The notes under the pieces were generated by a model. The model had not been told where the DNA came from. It worked only from the letters and a program-made list of their open reading frames with translations, and did not search any database. A program made the translations under genes and the position numbers. Shown here in pieces: positions 30,738 through 41,739 of a DNA stretch of 64,000 bases; within the stretch, counting starts at the first letter, position 1, and every line of letters begins with the position of its first letter. This DNA is from Takashimella koratensis (taxonomy: Eukaryota; Basidiomycota; Tremellomycetes; Trichosporonales; Tetragoniomycetaceae): NCBI GenBank assembly GCA_003116875.1, contig BCKT01000021.1, positions 102,766 through 166,765 of the forward strand. Direction: 5' to 3'.

Positions 30738-32447
30738 CTAATTATAACATCGCCCTTCATTAACCTCTTTTGCAGGATTGACGCTGAATCCAACCGTGGG
30801 ACCGATGTCATTTTTGCCAATCTCACCATACCAGATCATAGCTTTGCCCACTCTTTTCGCGTCCAGGCCACTTCCAGTGCTGGTACCAGGGAACTGCCCA
30901 AATCCAGAGGCGGCGCTAGTATTCATCGTCTGTAACCAGTCGTTTGGATCGTATGTCGTTCCCCCCGAGGACATGTATAGCGCAGCGATGAGCCAGGTGA
31001 ACCCGAAAAGCGTCGAGACCAAACCCCAAACAATTTTGCCGACGTGTGCGGACCAACCACACGCGGCGTATTCATACCGGTACTGCCCGTCGTGTACACT
31101 CGAATAGCTGGGAGATGACGTGCTATGAGTCGGAGGTACGATCGACAAGTACCCCGCTGTCGCCGCCGCGGCCATCCCGCTCGCCATCGCTTGATTCAAT
31201 CGACTCATCGTGCCATTCGACTGTAGAAACTGATAAAAGGAGAGACTGATCACCCCCGGCTGGCCGGGGAGGGGCTGGTCTTGAAGGACAGCAGCAGTAA
31301 ACGCCGTGGCGAACATCTCAATCTCCAGCCCGGTGAGAGACTTGCCGTTCGTAAAGTCGGAAAACTGGGCGAGCGATTCGTAGGTCGTACTGGTAACAAC
31401 ACCCTCGTTCGCCTGGATTATACAAGAGACCGCAAATGGTGTGGTCACTCCGTACGCTCCCGAAGCCATGGCATACTCGAGATAATATGCGGTATCCGTG
31501 TAACATCCGTTGGCGATCGAGTAGGTCCCATACGAGTTGGTTGTTGGGCCAAAAGTCACGTTGCCAGAGGAGCAAGGGGACTGGTAGTAGTATCCATTGG
31601 TGGACGAGCCCGTGCGGCTTATTTGCGTACAGGTTGCTCCGATTTGCATGCCGACAGTCCGATACGTTGGCCGATCACCATTGACGGGGATGTTGATGCC
31701 CATGTACAGGCTGAGATTTCCTGCTACTCCCGCAGTGGCGGGCGAACCAGGTTTCACAGAGAGTGAGTTGATGTCGAAAACCGACTGACCGATGTTGATC
31801 GAGCTTCCGAACGCGTCTCCGATCGAGCCGTAGTTGAACGCCGACGCGCAAAGGTTATACACCGCGGACGAGTTGACGCAAGAGATGAATGCTCCGGAAA
31901 GGGCGTTTCCAGAGTAACCAGGCATCCCTGAGAATGACCCCAGGACGTAGTCGGTTTTGAGCGTTGGCAAGAGGATACCTGAGAAGACTGTCGACATGAT
32001 CCCGGCGGCTCCGACCACAAGGAGGACGATCACGTTGGCTCCCATTGGAGCTTTGCACAGCTTCCAGACGCCGCCTTGGGAGGACATGGCTTGCCAAGCG
32101 TTGACGGAAACGCCTGTTCCACGAGAAGCATGGCGCCAAAGCCAAGCCCGGCTGACCCCGGAGTAGACGAGCGTTGCGCCGAAAGTGAAGATGGTTGCTG
32201 CTCCAGAAAGGACAGCGCCGACGTTGGCAATATTGACGATCGTGCCTGAGAGAGCATCGAGGGGAATGATTGTGGTCGCAAGGGGTCCACGATTGACGTA
32301 GGTGCTGATGCCGAGTACACCAACGATCACCTGAATCGCCCCGATGACGATGGCAATGAAGATTGGAAGACCCAGGAAACGGCGCACCGGTCGAAGTTTG
32401 TTCGGGTTGGTGATCACAGCGGGAAGAGTGTCGACTGGTTGGTCCAT
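30738..32447 (-). CDS. Four-helix membrane protein with large ectodomain, unknown family (paralogue A)
   Basis: An intronless 569-residue ORF that I do not recognise. Hydrophobic segments lie near residues 28-50, 72-97, 137-160 and 468-492. Between the third and fourth is a region of about 300 residues rich in Ser, Thr, Gly and Asn, with several cysteines and N-glycosylation sequons, so it is probably outside the cell or in the lumen. The loop after helix 2 has SRAWLWRHASRG, helix 3 leads into LPTLK and MPGYSGNALSG, and the tail after helix 4 carries YDPNDWLQTMNTSA. All these recur in the paralogue at 46.0-47.7 kb. It converges with RidA (72 bp). It could be a sensor or cell-surface protein, but no function is assigned. 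Confidence 0.75.
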   Translation of the reverse strand: MDQPVDTLPAVITNPNKLRPVRRFLGLPIFIAIVIGAIQVIVGVLGISTYVNRGPLATTIIPLDALSGTIVNIANVGAVLSGAATIFTFGATLVYSGVSRAWLWRHASRGTGVSVNAWQAMSSQGGVWKLCKAPMGANVIVLLVVGAAGIMSTVFSGILLPTLKTDYVLGSFSGMPGYSGNALSGAFISCVNSSAVYNLCASAFNYGSIGDAFGSSINIGQSVFDINSLSVKPGSPATAGVAGNLSLYMGINIPVNGDRPTYRTVGMQIGATCTQISRTGSSTNGYYYQSPCSSGNVTFGPTTNSYGTYSIANGCYTDTAYYLEYAMASGAYGVTTPFAVSCIIQANEGVVTSTTYESLAQFSDFTNGKSLTGLEIEMFATAFTAAVLQDQPLPGQPGVISLSFYQFLQSNGTMSRLNQAMASGMAAAATAGYLSIVPPTHSTSSPSYSSVHDGQYRYEYAACGWSAHVGKIVWGLVSTLFGFTWLIAALYMSSGGTTYDPNDWLQTMNTSAASGFGQFPGTSTGSGLDAKRVGKAMIWYGEIGKNDIGPTVGFSVNPAKEVNEGRCYN

Positions 32448-33029
32448 CTTGGCTAGTTGGCAGCGTGGGCTGGTTTGGTGACCTTACTGGAGAGGTTGGT
32501 ATGACCTTGATGGGATGAAAGTGTGAGAAGGCTGCTGATTTATAGTTGGGTTCATGGTTTGCGATGTGCAAATCCGCGGTTGAATGATACGCCAAGGATT
32601 CGGCGTTCGGAAGCGAGTAGCTTCAGAGAGGCAGGGGCAATTGATTCGTTCCTGTCACCTCTGGTTCAACGGTGAGGACTACCGCACACACGAGATTCCG
32701 CACAGGTTCAGGGAGACGTGCTTGGCACTGGCCGGTAGTCTTCAAACCGGGATCACCCAGGGGCAATGTCGTGCAGCCCCTGAGAGCGAACCATTCCGAC
32801 CCTGGTGGGAAGTGGCTATGCTTTTTGTTTTCTTCCCATGGGTATAGCCCACGCTGAAGCTCACATCCCCAAGGCTCGTCGGAGGCTCCCAGCGGCTGGA
32901 TGTCCAAGGAGGCTACCTTGTCCACGCAAATTCAATGCCTTGCAGTCGATCACGTCCGTTCATTACTCGCTATAAGACAATCAGAGGCTATAAGATACAG
33001 ACAACCATTTATAAGTTATTTACGAGAAA
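32448..33029. other. Intergenic region, no gene recognised
   Basis: About 580 bp between the start of the membrane protein gene and the 3' end of the band 7 gene. Short ORFs here show no family features. An AT-rich patch at about 32960-33025 probably contains the 3' UTR of the band 7 gene. Confidence 0.4.
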
Positions 33030-35036
33030 TCACATCTGGCGACCCTTAGTCGCGCCAAGCATGCCCATCCCCACCAATCCGCCATTTGCGAGAGCCTCCA
33101 TGGGGGCATAGATGACGTTACCTTTCTGGCCAAGAGCCAGGGTCCTCTCAACCTCCAAGCGGCCCTGGGCTTGGGTGCGGGCAAATGCGTCGGCGATCTG
33201 GGCCTCGGCGGCTGCACGGATCTTCGTAGCCTCGGCCTCGGCTTCTGCCTTGAGCTTGATAGCGGTGGCTTGGGCCTCTGCCTCGATGGTGAGCGCCTGG
33301 GCGTGTGCCTGAGCCAGGCGGACAGTATTGGTTGATTCGGTCTCCGCAGTGTCCTAGAGTCAGTTCCGATATATGTCTGACCCACTCTCTTCATCTTGTT
33401 CTGAAGCTCGAGGACCTTGGAGTCACCCTCCTGCTTGCGGCGACGGTTGTTGTTCTCGCGGTCGAGGTTGGCAGACTCGACCTGTGCTTCGAGGGCACGA
33501 GTGGTGAGGCTGTTCATCTTAGCGGCGATCTCGCCCTTGAAGCGGCGGTCCATGATGGCGAGGTCTTCGATCTTGATACCGTACTCGGCGGCAGCGATCT
33601 GGCATCAGTCGAGCATGATTGTCAACTCACTCTTAGCTCGTCACTGGCCTGGGTGCGAACGGCCGAGACGAAGACAGCGCCAACGTCCTGCTCGTGACCA
33701 CCATCGGGGCCAATCATGTCCGGACCCGCGTTGCGAGAGCGAGCCATGGAAGAGTAGTCGAGGTAGGCGACAATCTGGGTAAGGATAGAGCGGGTCTTGT
33801 CCTGCAGCGCGTCGAACGGGGTTCTGCTGTTAGCCAAGTATGGGTAAGCGCTCACTGGTAGCCGTGCCTAGCGAGTTGGAGGGGTTGCTGCAGCTCGTAG
33901 CGAAGGTACATCCGGAGCCAAACGGGGACCTGGTCGCGGGTGTAGATGTTGTCACATTCGAGCTCTTGCTGCACCTCGCCCTTGGTGTAATAACCGCGGA
34001 TGGTGACGGAGGCGGTGGTGAGGTAGTGCTGACCGGCACCCAGCTCGAACAACTCGTCACCGCGTTGGAGGATCGCGACGTTGTTTGCGGGCAGGTCGAG
34101 GAAGGTCGCGGCTCTGGAGTCAGCTCCGAAAGGTTTGGGACGTACACGTAGCCGCCCGGAAGGCGCACCACCTGTTGGTGACCGAGTGTTTGTTTGGTGT
34201 AACCTGGGGTCAGCGGGGAAGACCGAGAAACTCACGATCCTGGACAGTGTCCTTGAGGTGTGTCTGGTCGACGAGCCCGAGCTGGGGTGAGCATTAGCGG
34301 CATGAGGAACGTACAACTCGATAGGCACCCGAGGTAGCCATTGCAACAAAGCCGCCTGAAGTCAGCTTCGCCAAAACCACAACTCACCATCAGCGACGAC
34401 GAAGACACGCGACTGGGGATCCATGCAGACTGCCGCCTGGTTCTGAGAGACTTGGACGATCGTGAGGCCGAGCTTGGACAGCCCCTCGTTGGGGATGAGT
34501 ACGTTCTGGTCGCGGCTGTCGGGCTGAAGCGGGGGGAAGTTGGACGAGAAGTCGTACTTGCCCAACCAGGTGCATCCGATCCAGTTGCCGAGGGGCAGAC
34601 CGGGGTAGCGACCTGGCTCGAGGATGAGCTGGGGCTTGCTGCCGTACTCGTAGAGACCGAAGGAGCCTGCCGTTAGTCATTGTGCGGCTTCGCGCTCACC
34701 TGGGTTCACCTCCCGACCCACGATCTGGTGAGGCTTCTTGTCCGAGATGATCGAGTCGAATCCGGACTGCACCAGCTCCTCGTTGAGCTCGATGAGAGCG
34801 GCCTTGACACCGCCCTTGCCGACCTTGACGAGGAGAGGACGCTTGACGTCGAGGAACGCCGAGGAGTCGACAAAGGGGAGCGCGGCGGTCTCGGCGGCCG
34901 GAGCGACTCGAGGCATAGTCGCCTTGCCCTTGGGGAGAGGAGTGCCGCTGCTCTGGTTGAGAAGGGCCTGGTACGCTTGCGAGTCGCCGACCGCGGTGGC
35001 GTCGTCGCTGCCGTTGTAGTCGGTGTGAAGGGGCAT
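33030..35036 (-). CDS. SPFH / band 7 (stomatin/prohibitin-like) domain protein
   Basis: Multi-exon gene on the minus strand. After a leader (MPLHTDYNGSDDATAVG..) comes a region unique to fungal members, with FGLYEYGSKPQLILEPGRYP and WLGKYDFSSNF. The SPFH domain follows: ATFLDLPANNVAILQRGDEL and NIYTRDQVPVWLRMYLRYEL, then KTRSILTQIVAYLDYSSMAR and YGIKIEDLAIMDRRFKGEIA. The end is a long Ala/Glu-rich coiled coil (LTIEAEAQATAIKLKAEAEA) and a Gly/Met tail, ending MLGATKGRQM. SPFH proteins form membrane-associated rings or scaffolds. The start at 35036 (CAACATGCCC) begins the conserved part; the frame is open further upstream, without a better ATG except near 35092. Confidence 0.78.
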
Positions 35037-35722
35037 GTTGTAGAGCTGTGGAGAAGAGGGTTGAAGAGGAATGAGAGGTTGACTCGTCATAAGTAGGTTG
35101 AACCAACGCACCGCCTCGATTCCGAAATCGTCGTCGCTGTCACCCGTGGTAACCGGGGCTGTTGCCACCCGTGCCTGGAAACGGAGTAGCCGTGTGGTTC
35201 GCCGTGTTTACGTAACAAGCTCTGTCCAATAGCCTGTCGCGCAAAATCACGCTTTTCGGCAATGTGCTCGACTCGAGTCGGTGCATGGGTTTGGGTAGCT
35301 TCTAGGCATAGGTCATCAAGGCAGCGCTTATCAGTGTCTCCGGCCGAAAGTAGAGTGGAATACAAGCTGAGATCCCGGTGACGAGGAGAGCGAGGCGGTA
35401 CGCAACGGTCCTTTGGTTCACCGGTCTGTGGGCGGTGCTGGCGTCTCAGTCAGATGAGGCGGGCAAGAAACGTGCTCAAATGCGAGGCCGAGTCTCTGTT
35501 AGCAACTCGGCGATAGCGATGCTCTCGGTGTGGGGCTTGAAACGTCCCGTTGTAAGCCGCGCTCCGTCGGCGGGTTTCGCAGTGGATGGCCATGTCCCGG
35601 TCATTGATACATCTCTTGCTGATTCCAAGTATGTCCTTCTTTACGGCTCTATGATATTGGGCAATCCATTATATGATATCCGTTTGGCCGTTCCTTGCGC
35701 CCTTTGAGTTCTCCCTTCGACT
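35037..35722. other. Intergenic region, no gene recognised
   Basis: About 690 bp upstream of the band 7 gene and downstream of the esterase. Small ORFs on both strands look like chance. It probably holds the band 7 promoter and the esterase 3' UTR. Confidence 0.4.
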
Positions 35723-37579
35723 TCAACCAAGATTGACGGCCGGATACGTCGCACAGATGTAATCGTACTCCTCGGGGGAGGTGAAATGCACCGTCGCGTC
35801 GTTGTTCAGCCCAATCTGGTTCAACGTGTTCTCCGACGAGTTGTACTGTGCCCAGCCGTAGTTCTTGAGACCGTTGACGGGGTCGTGCGCAAAGGTCGCC
35901 CAGGCAGCTGCGGAGTTCAAACAATCAGGGTCCTATCCTTGATACGTCTCAGGTTGTACTCACTCTGAAGGTACTGCGAAGTGGCCTTTTCCTCCGCGGT
36001 CGAGTTGGTCAGGTGATACGTCCCAAAGACAATAGGAAGTTCACCTGGTGGTCAGAATGCTCATCACGGAGACTTACTTCCGTGGTATGCTCCCATCCAT
36101 TTGTTGCCGTAGTAGTGGTACCTGGACGTGGGGATCTAACGTCAAAGGGGGAAGGGATTAGACCTACTGAGCGATGCTCTCGTGCCCTGGTAAAATCAGC
36201 GTCGCCCGTGGCAGGAACTCACTTGGCGGCTTCCATCATGGCGCAAGTGAGGTACTTGTACATGAAGATATCCGCCCCGGTCTGGTTAACACCCGAGGCT
36301 TTGTAAGCTGTAAAAGTAGCGCCTTCGTTGTTGTTGGAGCCCATGAGGTACGGGATGTTGGCGATAGATCGGTTCTTGTAGCTCGAGACTGTTGTCAATG
36401 ACTCGTTTGAGAATGCTACCTACATACGGTGCGCTCATCGACGATGATGTTGAACGAAAGGCCGAGGCTCTGGTTTGCCCAAAGCCAATCAAGATGCTCC
36501 GCGTCAATGTTCGTCATACATTCGAGCTCGACCGCTGGGGTGGAGGTGTTACACCCGGCAAGGGTAGCAAGCGCGGTAAAGTTGCCAGAAGAGCTGTTCA
36601 TGGAGTTGTCGGGAACACTGAAGACTGAGCCCGAGTCGCCGATCAAACCCTTGACGATAGGGTCTTCCGCCCAAGCTTATGCGTAATGGTCGACGGCGAT
36701 GGATCCTGCACTCTCACCTGGGTGTCAGCTCGGGACTTTATGGGACGTACCCCAGAGAACCATGTGATCAGGGTTACCTCCAAAGTCAGCAATGTTGTCC
36801 TGTTGTTAGCTGAGAATATGTGATAACTCACCCTTGCCCACTCGACTGCCATTCGTTGATCAAAAAGCCCCACGTTTCGAAGGCTGGGGTTGATCCCTGC
36901 GGCCGAGGGATAACCAAAGACATTCGTGCGGTAGCTGCGGTTAGTGAAACACAGAATTGACTCACTTAGGGGCGACAAACACGATATTCTGGTTTTGAGC
37001 CATGGACCAGCCTAACTGATAGGCAACGGCGTTACTGTTCACATAGAAGGAACCTCCATAGCTGTCATTAGCTTCGTCGCATCACGCTACTCACAGCCAG
37101 ATGATCACTGTGGCGTTCTTCGCTCCCCGGGGCGCCCAAATGTTCAAGTTGAGGCAGTCTAGGATCAGCGGGGCTGCTCTTATACTCACCCTCGCTAAAT
37201 CCAAAGTTGCCGTTGGTCTGAAAGTCGAGGAGTTCCGCCGGGTTCTGGTTGTAGGCGCTCGTTCCGTTCCCGTAGATACCTGAGAAGTCAGCTTGGGTAA
37301 TTGTCATGACTCACCCCAGCAACTCGGCCCATACTTGGTCGCGTTCAGCGAAGTCGTCGCGTACGGGGCCCGAGTGGACATCTCGAAGCGAGCCGACTTG
37401 GCAAAGGGGACACCAAGCCAATGGGCGACGCTGCCTCCAAGAGTCTGGTTGTAGGCGCCGATGACAACACCTGACGTGGAGTTAACGGTGAGAGCATCGC
37501 CTCCCCAGCGAGATGAGACGGGAAGGGAAGCAGCACTGACGACAGTTGCTAGGGTGAGAAAGAGGCCGGTGAGCTTCAT
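35723..37579 (-). pseudogene. Secreted type-B carboxylesterase/lipase with an in-frame stop codon
   Basis: The protein starts with a signal peptide (MKLTGLFLTLATVVSAASLP) and follows the fungal carboxylesterase plan: GVPFAKSARF, DCLNLNIWAPRGAKNATVII, FVAPNYRTNVFGYPSAAG, FDQRMAVEWARDNIADFGGN, and the nucleophile elbow WGESAGS formed across an intron. Later come MGSNNNEGATFTAY (acid-residue region) and RYHYYGNKWMGAYHG (catalytic His). Six codons after the elbow the reading is DHYA-stop-AWAEDP, where relatives have Tyr; the stop TAA is at 36677-36679. There is no GT donor nearby to splice it out. All other exons and splice sites look intact. So this is either a very young pseudogene or a base-call error. 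A TATA-like TATATTTAT lies near 37623. Confidence 0.72.
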
Positions 37580-38859
37580 TTTGGCGGTTGTGGCTGCTCT
37601 AGAGGTGCGGCTGCCTGCTCGACCATATATTTATGCAATATCGCGGCAAAAGACAGTCAGATCGGAATATGACGCTGGGGAATTAACGGAGAAAGGGATG
37701 ACCCCAGAATTACACTGTTGTGTTATCATGTGCGCTCTCCGCCCGGCTTGCGTTATCTCTGCTTGAGGATTTTCCGGCAGTGCCTAGTCCGAAAGGTGAC
37801 GTCCAAGCCGCAGTCATGTAGCGCTTCATCTCGGCAAATGCACATGGGCGAGAGCCACAGCTTGAGGCTCTTGCCTTTGGCTGCGGCGTACTGACATTGC
37901 TATCCTCCATTGGACACTGCCTTCTTGGGCAGTTTGATAACTTTTACCTGTCATACCGCCGCGCGTTTTCCGGGGGCTCTCATTGAGCCGGTCTTACAGG
38001 AGGACGGCACTCGACGGAGCTGAAACAGATTCAGAAGCGGGAACGGACGTTCGTGCTCTCCGTGTCTGCACGCCAAATCCCGAAAAGCGTCTGTTCTCAA
38101 GACTTTCATGAGCGAGAAGGATTCGCTTTGTATGAAGAACATGGTTTCCTCGATCAAATTCTTGTCTGTGACGTAAACGCTCGTCGTGAGAAGCGTGCTT
38201 TTGAGGACGAGCGCGCGTGTGAAGAACAGTTTTCTGAGATGCTTTGCAAATCCCGAGAGGCGTTGGTGAGAGTAGTGGATCTGTGGAGTGGTTTCAAGAG
38301 GTTACTGACACTCTGCGGCGTGAAGACATCTGGCTTAAGCGACTGGGGTGAGATGGCAAAAGGGTCAAGGTTTGTCATACCACCTTTTGAGGATCTCAAC
38401 AGGTAGGCTCACCGGCGGGGCCCAGGGGAACAATCCGACACGGAAGCAAAAAGCTGGCCGCGGGGTGAGATGTGGCGGAAAAAGAAACCCGCCGGTTTCG
38501 GATTACTCTTGACACCGCACCCTGCCCGTCAGCTTACAGTGGACGCCAAGTCACATCTAGAACCTTTGCCAGAAGATATGTCGAATGAAGACAGTGAGCG
38601 AACGGAGTTCAGACCTCCATGGAAAGCTTTACTCGAAGAACCAGACTGGGCGCTGCGCCAAGGACTTTCAGAGGGGTCGAACGCGGTAGGTCCGCACCAT
38701 CGGGCCACTGACTCCGCGGTTCATCTTTCGGCAAGCCGGGCCGCGGACTGGACTCCGATTGGCTTTGATGGGGTCAACTATCAGCCAGCCACATGGGACC
38801 CGCGATGCCTGGGATATTCTGGCAAGCTCTCGAGTTGATTGATACTGATACCAGCGATC
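37580..38859. other. Intergenic region with an uncertain ORF
   Basis: About 1.3 kb upstream of the esterase. A plus-strand open frame at 38053-38406 is 117 codons long but begins with GTG and resembles nothing I recognise. Another open stretch at 38470-38838 is equally featureless. Neither is called as a gene. Confidence 0.3.
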
Positions 38860-39430
38860 GCTGTATTTTACTGAGGGCGGAGAGCCATCCGTCGGACCGC
38901 AGCGGGTCTAGAGAGCCTGTGCTTCCTATTACCCAATGGCTCGTGGACGAAAGCGGCGCAAGCCGTCCTCGGTGTTGAAAGCCTTCAAGGTGAGGATTAA
39001 CAACAGCTCACGCTCGGCAGATGGTCAAGGCCAGAGACGCCTTCCGCGCAGCGCTCTACAGCCACTTTTGCGAAGCGAATATAGATCTGATCCTGTGTCC
39101 GCCTGCCCCGGGCCCCGCTCCGCGTCTCGGAACCATCAACTACTGGAACTACACCTCGTTGTTTACTCGAGTCGACTTTCCGGCGCGTGTTTTCCCCACT
39201 GGCCTTTGCGTCGAACCGGCTGATATTTCCGTCGCCGAACCTTTCCTCAGCGACCAGGATCGCGAAGTGCAAAGACTCTGTTTGTGTTAGCTTTTGCTTC
39301 CGCTGACATCTCAGATAACGTGGACCACTTCCTAGGAGCGCCACTAGGTCTCCAAGTTGCAGGTCACCGCTGGCAGGATGAGAAAGTCTTGGCCACCTTG
39401 GATATCATCTCGGCGGTCGTTAGAGGTTGA
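38860..39430 (+). pseudogene. Decayed amidase fragment (C-terminal third)
   Basis: Pieces in shifting frames match the C-terminal part of the amidase at 22.6-24.4 kb. REPVLPITQWLVDES corresponds to GEPVLPLTEFILSQN. After a recognisable intron, FRAALYSHFCEANIDLILCP, PAPGPAPRLGTINYWNYTS and VFPTGLCVEPADISVAEPF correspond to the intact gene's block ending VFPTSLAVEPNDV. A last intron leads to GAPLGLQVAGHRWQDEKVLA, then stop at 39430. The first piece needs a frame change to join the second, and nothing upstream resembles the catalytic Ser-Ser-Lys region. The intron positions are kept, so it came from DNA duplication, not retroposition. It is too diverged from the intact copy to be a recent duplicate of it. 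Confidence 0.75.
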
Positions 39431-40219
39431 TTCTTAGTGAGAAGGGGGAAACGGGCAGTTCAAAGTGAAAGTCAATAGGACCACGATCGGGGCGTTGAAT
39501 CGAGTACAATGCATATGGGACCTGTACAAGGCTCGCATGGCAAGCGCAAAACCTGTCGAATCGTGCATCCGAGTTACGAAACTCATTCCTTGGACCCTGA
39601 GTTTGGAACGAAGCTTGTCATCCTTGAAGTCCAGCGTATCCGTAGCCAGCCACACTGCACCACTGTACCCTGAGCGAGTCATTCAGCGTGGACAGAGAGT
39701 CATGAGCCTTGAGGGTACCGCCCCACTGTTGCTAGTCGTTTCCAGACTTCCCCTCACGTCCCCGGATCCTAGGACGTCCTCTTCCGACGGAGGCAGCGAT
39801 TTGCCCAGCCAATGCCTCCGAAGTTTTCTGCCACAAATAGCTATCATTCATCCACCATGCGAATGATTCGTCTGTAGGTGGTTTGGTGTGCGCGGCGACG
39901 CGTATTGTCCTCTTGATCACAAACAACCCGGATGCTTGGTGCTTCTCTTCTTGCGCCTGTGTACTCTGTTCTGGCTGTCGCTGTACTAGACGCATCGTTG
40001 GGTGCCGTAAACTCAGGTGCGTGTAATCGTAGACAGCCATTGTGCTGGGCCATTCCTCTGATGTCAAGGGGGTTGTCTGTATCCAGGTCGAGGAGTGCAC
40101 CGTGCGCTAGCATGTTTGGAAAGATGCTGTAAACAAAAAGGATGTAAACATCGTGGTGGCTCAGTATAAGAAGGGGGATGGGACGACTGTCCCACTCCTC
40201 TTCATACAACAACAGAAAG
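39431..40219. other. Intergenic region, no gene recognised
   Basis: About 790 bp between the amidase relic and the secreted protein gene. Minus-strand ORFs of 120-150 codons are present (for example 39732-40100) but have no signal, domain or splice pattern that supports them. Confidence 0.35.
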
Positions 40220-41527
40220 ATGATGCCCCGCACCGTTTGGACCCTCTGCATCGCCCTCGCCTGTAGCTCCATCCTTGGAGCCGCTAACCCAATCGACATC
40301 GACGCTCAGGCGGTTGAGGCAGCCCCCGAAGCCCTCACCGTACCCACCATCGAGCACACTGTCGACTCGTCGATGTTCCAACCGGAACAGCCCTCCAACT
40401 CGACCACATGCCAGACCAACGCGGAATGTCTCCGCGAGGGTAAGCCCTTGCTCAAGCCTCGCGACCCGTCCAAGTCACACCCTCTGCGCCCTCGCCAGTC
40501 GAGTACTACCCCCTCGACGTAAGTCTACTACTTCTTGTCAACGCTGAGCAACAATCCATAGCTACTCTGGTGTTATCTCTGTCCTCCAAGAGGTTAACAA
40601 CGGCGGCTCGTTTCACTACAACTTCCTTGGCTATCTGGCTGCCAGTGAGCAGGCGGTTGGTGGTATGACGGTGAGAGAGGGTGTATACTAGTGATGACTG
40701 ATAGTTACAGAGCGATATCACCCAAGCCGTGCACATTGTCTACCCCGCAAGCATGATCACTGGCACCTCTGGGCTGAATAAGGCTAATCTCATGTTTGAC
40801 CCGTCGGATAACTTGAACGCGTATGGACCCTACCTCGGTGCAAGTGAGTAGTTAGTCCTTATCACGTCTGACACTAACAGGCGCGCCATACGGCTCGAGC
40901 GCTGGAGGCCCGGGATATGTTGGTTATACTGGGCAGTGAGTGTTTCACGGTTTCGCTGTTCAATAACATGTTACAGGTCCTATGGCTACCTCACCGCCGC
41001 CGCGTCTGCTGGTGAGTACAAATAAATGGACTCGGCCTGACAGCTCAGTTCCGGCTGGCGCTGGGTCCCAAGCTGTGGTGGATATGGCTGCCCCTCCGGG
41101 GACTTCAGGAGACCACTTGGGCGTCGAAACAGCTCTCGTGAGTTGTCTTTTACTCCCTGAAATCTGCCTGCGCTAACCACCTCTCAGTGGGGGTTTTCTT
41201 TAACCTACGGCTACTTTAACATTAACTGGAGCGATGGGAAAGGGAACAGCGCCCCGCTCTACGTCTACTTGACCACAGGAGGGATCAGCTACACTTATGG
41301 AACCGGAGGTGAATGAGTTGTGTGGAATATCAATACTCCTAGGCTGACTTTGATCAGCTATCTCCCTCTCGCAATCCTATACAAAGACGACTCCTGATAC
41401 TAATGGCAAGAATGTCCAACAAGTGGTGAGCTGTGCGGGCGATAGATCTTGAAGCTCCCTTGAAATACTAACACATGTCCAGCTTCTTGCCCCGTACATT
41501 CCAGGCGTCTTTGGTCTTCACAATTAA
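40220..41527 (+). CDS. Secreted protein of unknown family
   Basis: The gene has about eight exons and starts with a clear signal peptide (MMPRTVWTLCIALACSSILG). A pro-like segment with TCQTNAECL and a basic KPRD..RPRQSS stretch follows; the latter could be a Kex2-type processing site. The mature part is rich in Gly, Ser, Tyr and Ala: VNNGGSFHYNFLGYLAASE, then DITQAVHIVYPASMITGTSG, GLNKANLMFDPSDNLNAYGP and WGFSLTYGYFNINWSDGKG. It ends LLAPYIPGVFGLHN. Introns are short with CTGAC/CTAAC branch sites. I do not recognise the family. The beta-rich, aromatic-rich pattern would suit a cell-wall or carbohydrate-binding protein, which is only a guess. It is convergent with the beta-lactamase-like gene. 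Confidence 0.65.
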
Positions 41528-41739
41528 ACCTGTAATCATCAAGACGCGATGCAGAAGTGGTTCAACATCACCTCTGCAATGCGGAGCTGCGACCTCTAAT
41601 CGTCTTCGTCTGGCTAGAGATCTTATATACCCGCTGAGACTGTTGATGGACTTTGCGATGAACAACGAGTTCTGTCTCGCTGAGCAACCCTGAACTCAAA
41701 TATGATACATGTTTTATTATAGAGAGTAAGTGAGGTCAA

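Noticed and set aside
31855..32595. 246-codon ORF antisense-frame in the membrane protein gene
   Set aside because: Same strand but shifted frame; composition is His/Arg/Ser-rich, while the 569-codon frame has helices conserved in a paralogue.
35037..35168. Longer N-terminus for the band 7 protein
   Set aside because: The frame is open but the apparent start at 35168 is GTG, and the segment looks like 5' UTR.
38053..38406. 117-codon plus-strand ORF
   Set aside because: Starts with GTG, no domain, no splice context; listed only within the intergenic note.
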